A stretch of DNA of 64,000 nucleotides. Source: Drechslerella dactyloides (taxonomy: Eukaryota > Ascomycota > Orbiliomycetes > Orbiliales > Orbiliaceae). Where the stretch lies: the NCBI GenBank assembly GCA_020064725.1, contig JAGTWJ010000019.1, positions 1,612,001 through 1,676,000 of the forward strand. Direction: 5' to 3'. The notes beneath the pieces are model-generated. The model was given only the letters and a program-made list of their open reading frames with translations. It was not told where the DNA came from and made no database searches. Made by a program: the position numbers and the translations under genes. Below are positions 55,401 through 64,000 of the stretch, one piece after another. Within the stretch, counting starts at the first letter, position 1; each line of letters begins with the position of its first letter.

Positions 55401-58400
55401 GTTAGTTAGCAAGCACCCCCAAATGCAACCTGCCCTTCGGCCTCCCGGTCCTCGGCGCGTCAACTTATTCTTATTAAGCTAGAATAAGCTAGTAGGACCG
55501 TTCCTGTGACAGAAGAGTTTGCCTGCTAAAAGTTTCAACAAAAAGCCAAGAAGAAGCAGCGCAGTATCGAGCAAGGGAAAAAAAAAATTAAACAGGAGTA
55601 AGGTTGCAGGTTGGTTGTTTTTGCGAAAAAGGCTCGTCAGCGAGGGGAAAGACAACCACCTGCGAGTATACACTCGAGCCGAAACGAGGCTGCGAGTTCG
55701 AAATGCCAACGTCTTTATGCCTGCTCGGTCGACTGTCACGGTACGTGCGCCAGTTGTAATCCGACGTCGCCAGTCGGTGCCTTGCCCCCATCCGGAGACA
55801 CAGGCTTAAATAAAGGAGGGGGCGTTCTGTGCGATGGAAGGCGGACCACCAGCCTTCTAGAAAGCTAGCATGCTCGCTCCGCTGGAACCAATCGAGCGAG
55901 ACAGCAAACTGGCACGACCGGACTGACTAACCGACTGACGGCTTCGATCCAAGGGAATACAACAAGCTTGCTCAAAACGCAGGCAGACAAATGCAACAGT
56001 CCGGCGCGGGCGAAGGAGAATGAGCCAGCCAGCCAACGAGACGACCGGGAAACCCTGACCGTCCACTGGCACGACTCGCACTCACTCACTGCGAATCCCA
56101 ATAGGCTCTCGACAACAGAGCCTACGGATAGCTGCAGGAACGCCGCACGCTGGAGAAACATGCACGGGGGGAGAATCTCAAATGGCCACGAGGGACTATC
56201 TTGCGCATGACAATGAATCCTTACTTACACAGCGTATCAGCGTATGGTCACTAGTGCCTTCCCGGATGCGATGGCAGCGTTCTTGTAGCCGTCTTCTTCG
56301 ATCTTTCGTGTAACGCCGGAGGCACAGTGAGATGTTTGCTTAAGTGTCTGCCAGCTGTTGACGTTCGTACAGGATCCTTAGCGGCCGTGATTCTGGTTGG
56401 TCGATAGATATGTCGGATGAAACCAAGGCTGTTGGTGGATGTGATGTGATGTGATATGATTTACTGGACGGGATTTTGCAAGCAGTGACGCCTGATAAGT
56501 CGGTATGGTTGCGTCCTGGCAAAGACCAAATCTGGGGGGGTTTTCAGGGCGTCCTGGTCTTGATAATTATATCAATTACCGTATATCAGTCTGTGACGTT
56601 GTTGCAATATGTAGTCCCAGACGTTATGGAGAGTGCCCTAGTGTCGGATTCCCGTCGAAGCCAGATACTTAAAGGAGAAACTGCAGCTGCCGTTCCACTC
56701 CCGGTAAACTCTGCCCAGGACTCTATTGAAGGATAGCCCGGCTATATAATTTGTGGATATACGAGGCTGTTGGTTAGAACGACGTATCAAAGGCGCAACC
56801 GTCGCTGTTTCTTGCCGAATGCGAGGACAGCGGAAGGTTAGGGGGCCTCAGAGGATTCTCCAAATTCGACGATAACAATAGACTAGACGGTAGTAAGGAG
56901 CCGAAGGCGAGTTGGGGTTAGAGGGAAAGGATCGAGTCGAGTTAATCGAAATGAGAAAAATCAACCTTGAAACTGGGGGGGATGCGAGGAACCGGAAAAA
57001 TAGCTTGCTGGCAAAGTTGACTGCACAGGTTCCTCTTCTACGGGATGGGATTGGCGGTGTCGACCAAGTGGCTGTCTTGTCTGTCAGGCCCTTGTTCGAT
57101 GTTCGAGTCCTGGCCAGGGTGATAGCGTCAGATGCAGGGGAGGGGGGGATGCGAGAGCTCGAGGGTAGGGGACGAAGCCGAAGGATGTCCGTCTTGTCTC
57201 TCCGTTGCTTCTTATATAATAACTATCGAGTAACGCAAAAGGTGCTTTTTTTCTGATTTTTCGTCTGGAAACGCTCAGATGCAAACTGTATCCGAATGCG
57301 CTACAACGTTACCATACCCGTCCCTCGAGATGTCGGTCCGGCCAATGAAGGGGATTGGTGTGACTGTGCTCGCTGGTTCTTCTCGCGGAGAGAGAATTGT
57401 GCGCTGGAGAAGAAAAGCGAAGTTCGAACCGCAACCGAAGTGCGTCTCTCGAGCTTGATATAGAGGAGGACGCTGCACTAGGACCGTGCTCTCACTAAGC
57501 CTGGCTGAAACTGGGATGACCGTATAATGCACCCGCAGATATAGTCTCGCAGCGCTGGGTCTGATGCAGGAACGGGAGCAGAGCTAAGCCTGGCTGATAT
57601 CCGACCGAAAATTCAACAGCTCCTCGCGCTCGGCTGGGTTGGGTCGGCCGCGCTCGAGTGACTCTGGAAATCTTCGGCTAGCTAAGACAGCGCTCCAGCT
57701 GATTTCGACGCATGGGAAAGCGGAGTCGAAGAGCGCTAGCTAGCAAAGACGGAAGACGAGTTCTGTTCCTCTCGATATCGGCCGTGACAAGATACCTCGA
57801 CCATACGCAAAAGAGGCAAGTCGTAAGGGTTTTGGGCAGCTGGCTAGTTTAGTCGAAGCGTTGCAATATCGATTTTAAATTGGATCAGATGGCCGGACGG
57901 GCTCACGTCAACCCGCAAGAGTTCAGCCCGTGCCTCATGCTACGCATCATGTCACAACTGTACCAAGCTTTTTTAGTCGGCGCCCAACCTTGGGACAGGA
58001 AGCTGTGATGCAATGACCCCATGCAACCCAGCGCGCAACTCTATCTACTATCGATAGCTCCTCTATAGCGCGAGACCTCGCAGCTGAGATGTTGCGTCGA
58101 GGTGCGGACTGCACTAAGATTTGGGTTTTGTCGGCAGCAGCGCATTCGCCGTTAGCGTGGAACCTCGCCACACTGCCAGAATATTCGAAATCCAGGGCCG
58201 GCGGGACAAGACAGGCTCGCCCACCACCTTTGAGCATCGAGGCTAATGCACCTCGTATTGCGGGCATTGGGGCTAGCTCGCGGTGCAAGCGAGAAGAAAA
58301 GAAAATAAGAGAGAAAAGCGATATGCACCCACATATCTGCATCTGCATTTTAGTCAAACCCACGGCCAGCGTCTATAGCATAGACGACTGCTATAGCTGT

Positions 58401-61400
58401 AGTTTGTAAACGCACGTGGATGAAATGGCTGCATGCAAAGGCAATAGTGTAAGGAAAGTCTGATCATAGTGCAGTTGATAGGAAGGTTCCGCGAATGCTT
58501 CAGTGTGATTGATCAGTCTCATGTCATTGGGATGAATAATTCCTTACGAATGAGCGCATTAATCTAAAGACGTTGCCCACAGCGGGCTCGAGCTTCACAG
58601 AGTCGAAAGCACAAGTATCATGCTTATGCTTTATTTTAAGAAATATAACGGGCTTATAAGCTTGATCATAGAGCCCGCAAAAAAAGTGCTATAGAAAGCG
58701 TAAAGTCCGATAGCAAGCTCGTAAGATATCCAGATACCATACTAGGCAAGCAGCCCCGTTCGACGCCGTTGCTTCATGAATTCAATTTGAGAGCACGCGT
58801 GCACGAATGGAAGGACGACCAACCCTCATCGATTCGTTTCCCTGAATGAATGACATAATTGATATACTGCTTTGGCCTCGCCGGTATACAGACCGCTATC
58901 ATCAATTCTCAGCTCGGAGTAGCCGTCAATGACAAAAGCTATCTTTTCCCGCGGCAACCAACATTACGTTTACTATCAATATATCGTATTCTATACCTTC
59001 CACATCGAACCTGTATGCTGAGAATCAATGATCAAGATCACCGGTGCTTCTGCCATTGTTGGCTTAGGGTGCAAGATTAACTTTTTTGAGAAATGCATGT
59101 CCATGCACACGCCATAGGACCTACGGTATCGACGACACCCCCTCCCTCTCTACTGGCCTCATGATTCTTCCATCCGCATTCTAGAAGGAGGGCAGGCGTA
59201 ATTAAACGGGTAATAATCCGGACTGGTATTATAGTACAACGGCTATAGACTAGCTAACTAATCGACGACAGACGCCCACACAGCTGTGACATATGGTTTG
59301 GGGGTCTCACTGACACGCACCCACGATCACCACTAGTTCAGATGCTCGGGCAGGGATGCCGCTGACAGAGCTTCTCGATATCGCTCGTCCTTGCATCGGC
59401 CTCTATCGTGCTAGCCGGCGTCCACACCACCCCTGCGGGCGCAGGCGCAGGCACCCTTCTCGAACGAATGAAAGCTCAGGGCACCGGGAGAAGTATCCAA
59501 ACCATGCATGTGGCAGAAAGGGGAATGCTTCCAGAAGGCAAATGGAAGTCTCGCGGGTGAGACAAAAAGGCACCAAGAGTTCTGCGACAAGTTCGGCTCC
59601 GCTTAACGAGTGAGGAAGCCAAAACGCAGCACGATACGAGATTAATTCGGGATCCGACCAACATGTCACATTTTGGCCCCCCTTTGGGATCCGATCGATC
59701 GCATGCGCTGTACATCAGAGTACGGGATGGTACATCATGCGCATACTACATACAGATATGTGACAGCTTTGCAAACCTGTCTGCGAATTTTCGCCGCCGT
59801 GTTTTCCCCTTTCCAATTCGCGCACCATGCAATGCCATCCCGTCTATTCGCTGGCAATCTTCCCAGACGACCTCGATCTGACCTGTCAGAGAATCGCAAC
59901 TGGAGGACTCGCAGTTTGCAGCTGGCCAGGGTGATGGAAAGTGTGGAATGTTTCGAGAAGAGACCGGATAAACCTCCCCTGCACAGAAATTTTCGCAAAG
60001 AACTCCCCTAAAATGCCCTCACAGGAGTAAAAGTAAAATAAGACTCGACCGCCGAAGGGTGCCTGCAGACAAGTCCGAATTGGACGGGACTAGTCGACTG
60101 GGACAGGAGGGTCGGATAGGCCCAGTTATTCCCTCATTTGCATCTACTGAAACGGCTTAGGTGGGTCGTCAATCAGCGATATCACATATATTATATAATG
60201 TTAACAGGCTGTGTTAAGGAACTAACACAAGCGTCGCCTGCTAACCTTAGCGTTAAGTGTGTAATGCTACGCGTTTATTAGCTGCAGTAGAGGCCCCATG
60301 CAAGGCACGACCGACGTCGTTCTGGTCGCTGGGAGCTCAGATTAGGTCAATTCAAGTCAAGTTGAGCTAAACGGAGGCTCGATAGGTGACGTGCCCCGCT
60401 TAGCGAAAGCTGCTAGTAGGCCATTTAGTCTGATTCTCATGAGGAACTCTCGGCTCGTGTTTCGATGTTATCACGCTGCAATACCCACTATGCGCTACAC
60501 CGGCTGGTCGATATCGCCAGACTACTGCGCTAGGGCCACAGTCGCCTCTGACTAACCACCCCAAACGTCGGTTCCTTCAGCTACCGAGAGACCCGACCCA
60601 GAAAAATGGCCTTCTAGAAAGGGACCGTTCAACGTTCACTCCACACAGTCGCTCGATACGAGGCGGAGGGGTATTTTTAGCATGGGCCTAAATGTCGATA
60701 ATGGGGGAGGTGCTGCGCCAAGGCAGCGTACTCGACATTAGTGCTGCGATAGCGTGCTTCCGGAGGTACTTGTACAGCTGTAGGGATGTGCTGTTGGAGA
60801 TAATGCAATTGCGTAACGTGAATGCTCGGACGTCACCAACCTTGAATTCGAAACCAACCAAGAAGCACTAACGTAACATTAACGAGCCAGTATGCAGTCA
60901 TTTCCCCCGCAAAGATATCACCATACCTGAAGGATAGTCCCATCAGTCTGAAGCCTTTGATCGATTTGACAAGCTATCAGCTAACCCCCTCGGAACAGAC
61001 CATCGTAATTCCCGAGCCAATGTGCAGGGAAATCGATCCAGCAGGACGCCGGAGTTTCGCAGCAGCATACTAGCAAGGTGCCTATCGTCATGCGATGTTT
61101 CATGTCCAAGGCAGGTTGCCGTTACTTCCGGAAGCAGCGCATACGTGGAGTTATTGCCTGACAGCTGGAGGAGACTAAGCCCAGAATGCTAGTTCGATCG
61201 CATCATTCTATCGTCGGCTGTGCCACGTGCCGCTTTGTCGATATGTTGCAGTTGAATATATCACATTGATGCTATCATCAGCCGCTGCTCGTTCCTTCGC
61301 CACGTTGGGCCACGTTTGCCGTCGTCGTCTATCGAATCAATGTATCACAACTTAGCTAATGTTCCGTTCTTCTCGGAGAACGCGCGAGATCGCAATTTCT

Positions 61401-64000
61401 CAAGTTTACATGAATCCATACCTCCGTCGCAAGCTGCAACAGCGAGCGAGCGGGGGCCTGTTCTCATCGACGAGTCAGAACGCCGCTTCGAACGCCGTTG
61501 ACGAAGCCATCCGGATGCCTTTTCCTCATTTGGCTGACGTGAGGCTGAACCAACCAAACTAGGAAATCTTCTGGAAGCCTGCGATCGAACGACCGGGGAC
61601 CACAAAAAACTCTCCCTCGAACAGGGGTCATCCCTACCTTCTAGAAGGCTTCGACGAACCTCGCATGCGAAAAAGCAACTTTTATCCAGGGAGCCGAAGG
61701 TGGGAAGCGGGCATCCCATCCACCCACACCCTTCCGTTCAATTAGGCTCCCAGAATTTTGCCTATGTCACGAAACAACTGTGTCTGTTCGTTTCCTCTGT
61801 GCGCCCTAAATGCAAGGTGCATGCATATGTGTGTACCGACGGCGTCTTCGGGTGTGCGTGTGAAAGTACAGACATACATACATCATGTATGTCTTTCCTT
61901 CCACGCCCCGTCCACCATGCACATGCAGATGGCAGTTGAGTCTCCCAAAAATAAGGCGAATGTTATGTTCTGATTTGGCCGACCGATCGCGCAGCCTCCA
62001 CTGGCAACAATTGCATGCGTGAACCAGCGCAAAGCTTCAAATGAAGTCATGACACCGAGAAAAGCTAATGTGTATGTACAGTACCATAGCCTCGCTAGCT
62101 GCAAGCCATCAATGCTTCCCACCGGACGAAAGAATGCTTCCAGACGACTTCCTCTCGGGAAACGCTAAAGCAGCCTTTTAGCTCCATGCACCGTGTCGAT
62201 CTCCAGCCTGCGCTCAAGCGAACGAATTCCCCTCCCCAAAGAACGAAGGTGCTCGATTCGGCTACTTGCTTGTTTGAAGTTATGCAGCTTTTATCAGGGT
62301 GTCACACACCTTGTTAGCAATTGGCGGTATCAGGACATCCCGCTCCAACCGCCGCCTGGCCAACAATCGTCGACGGGAATGACGTTGCAACCATGGCCAA
62401 GGTTCGCCGACCTCCTAGATTTGCACTGAGTTGCAGTATCAAACCATCCGTCCATCCAACCAGCTGGGCGCTCGCACGCAATCCAACTGCCTTGATCCGC
62501 CCGTGCTCAATTTCATTAACTGCAAGTGCATCCTTGAGGCTACCACACGCGGGATGGCAGGAAGAAGACTGGAAGGCAGGAACCGCAATCAATCCAAATT
62601 CCAATCCGTAATCTGCATGTTTCTTTCTGCAGCCCGTCCTGTTCGAAATTTCCTCCCACTGCTCTGCATCCATGTATCCAAGCAAAACCTTAAAATCCCG
62701 CATGCACAGTCACATGCACCATGGCTTAACAGGTTGGCAATTCGTCTCGACCTTTCCCGCGATCGATTTTGCATGATGCTGCCGGCCGGCCTAGGCTGTC
62801 ATCTTGGGTACCGAGGAGCTAGGTACAATCTAGCAGCTGGTCAATTGCCACTCGTATCCTTTCGTCCCTCCAACACTCTCCCAAACACAAAGCCAAGTCC
62901 GAGCCAAAAACTCGCTGAAACACTGTCTTGTTTCTATAATAAGGGCTAACTGTGGCATTTCAATGATAGCCTATTGATGTTCGGCTCGCGCGAGCGCCGG
63001 AGACGCACATTTCCGTTGCGCAGGAGTGCCATCTGTAATCGAAAGGGAAAGTGGTAGCATCGCGGCGCGGCAGACTCTCAAGATGTCGTGCGAGCGCACG
63101 CATTGCAAGATAGATACAATGTCAAACATCAGTCTTTTTAATTTCGGTCCGAGATTGGATCGGAAAACTCTTCTGCGGCCAATGTTTGCATTCATCGCAT
63201 GCATGTCCATGCTCGATCGTGCGATATAGTATCACCTCGGAGATAAACCCTTCGAAGGCTCTTTGTGACTCGATACTGGCGCATGTGCATGCATGTGCAT
63301 GCAGATACGGCCATTGGGCGTCACGGACGGAACGAACGACATCTTCTGGAAGCCAGGCTTGCCATTCGCGAACTGATTCTTCGGATCTGAGCTGGGCGAG
63401 TTAATTGGGCGACCGCCGCCACTGCACCTACGCTACCGGGGTTAAAGGCAGTACGTAAAATACTATTGTCTGTAGGTCCGCATGCGCATGCCTGCAGCGG
63501 ACGGAGATATAGCGATCAGCAGGTTGTTGGTGCGTACGTTGCAGTTATTGATGCATTTTACCCAACATGCATATGCACTTTTCGATCCAGCGAAGGTTCG
63601 GATACTCATTCGGACATCGTTGATAGCAATCGATAGTTTCCAGAGTTTCGGCTCATCTTCGCTTGAACTCGTCCGCAGTAGTCTGCAAGGCATATGCAGC
63701 TCAACACGTATACGAGTCAACTATTTCAGGTATCGAAGCACGTGCACGGTTGTGGTATTTTAAATTCTTGCGATAACTTGATTGCATAACTTAGGTAGAT
63801 ATCGAGAGCTGATATAATGCATGCCGGTTAACAATGAGCTGTAAAATCAGGCTGTACAACCTTATATACATGTATATAGGTATGGAGGCTAGAATTCATT
63901 TAGCCAACGAGTCGTTGCATGCAACTGCAACTTCGACGACCGGTATTCACTTCGATTTTTGCATTCGTCTATGGAATCTATTTAGGATGTACTTTGTACG
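55401..64000. other. 8.6-kb interval without a recognisable gene
   Basis: All frames are short (at most 172 codons, at 62431-62949), lack domains and show no consistent splice structure. It contains small hairpins such as AGACATACA/TGTATGTCT (61870-61894), GTCTAT-AGC-ATAGAC (about 58369-58385) and GCATGTGCATGCATGTGCAT (about 63280-63301). Composition is mixed, not uniformly AT-rich, so this does not look like a heavily RIP-mutated transposon block. Unannotated non-coding RNA cannot be excluded. Confidence 0.45.

Noticed and set aside
56476..56736. Frame with a hydrophobic segment (VLVLIIISITVYQSVTLL)
   Set aside because: Begins at a TTG rather than ATG, has no neighbouring exons found; insufficient support for a membrane protein gene.
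57100..57115. B-box-like GTTCGAGTCC
   Set aside because: No A box at a suitable distance and no cloverleaf could be folded, so not a tRNA.
62431..62949. Plus-strand frame of 172 codons
   Set aside because: Does not begin at ATG, no domain or coding bias; random.

Overview
The window is genomic DNA of a filamentous ascomycete (Pezizomycotina). The evidence is short spliceosomal introns (mostly 50-100 bp, GTRNGT donors, CTAAC-like branch points), Zn2Cys6 regulators, fungus-specific families (DUF7580 type, C2H2 proteins of the HIARHLEDFALP type, GPI-anchored cupredoxin), and fungal orthologues of ADE4, OLA1, YKT6 and GOR1. The class within Pezizomycotina cannot be settled from sequence alone. 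All exon structures below were derived by hand from splice signals, reading phase and family conservation.

Left part (1-31 kb), loosely packed accessory sequence: the 5' three quarters or so of a Zn2Cys6 regulator (minus, runs off the left edge); a C2H2 protein whose 3' end looks decayed; a divergently transcribed DUF7580-type protein; a small unknown protein; an AIFM2/FSP1-like NADH oxidoreductase; a secreted GPI-anchored cupredoxin; a secreted cysteine-rich GPI protein; an F-box protein; the SNARE YKT6; and a GOR1-like 2-hydroxyacid dehydrogenase. The gaps are long and AT-richer and carry short palindromic elements that share a GTCTCG core.

Centre (31.7-33.3 kb): a tRNA-Ile(AAU) gene whose anticodon loop is uninterrupted but whose variable loop is split by a 60-bp segment with the marks of a spliceosomal intron. 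A degenerate tRNA-Ile copy without the segment lies 1.4 kb downstream. I regard this as the most unusual feature of the window.

Housekeeping block (34.5-47.6 kb), compact and GC-richer: ADE4 (first step of purine synthesis), OLA1 (YchF-type ATPase), a PPPDE/DeSI-type peptidase, a small I78-type peptidase inhibitor, a large VPS9-ankyrin-PX protein resembling Vrl1, and a conserved fungal protein of unknown function. OLA1/DeSI and I78/VRL1 are divergent pairs.

Right part (49-64 kb): a Zn2Cys6 regulator (minus) with its zinc cluster split by an intron, preceded by about 12.7 kb in which I find no convincing protein gene. This stretch is not obviously AT-rich, contains many short microsatellites and hairpins, and probably combines a very long regulatory/leader region with other non-coding sequence.
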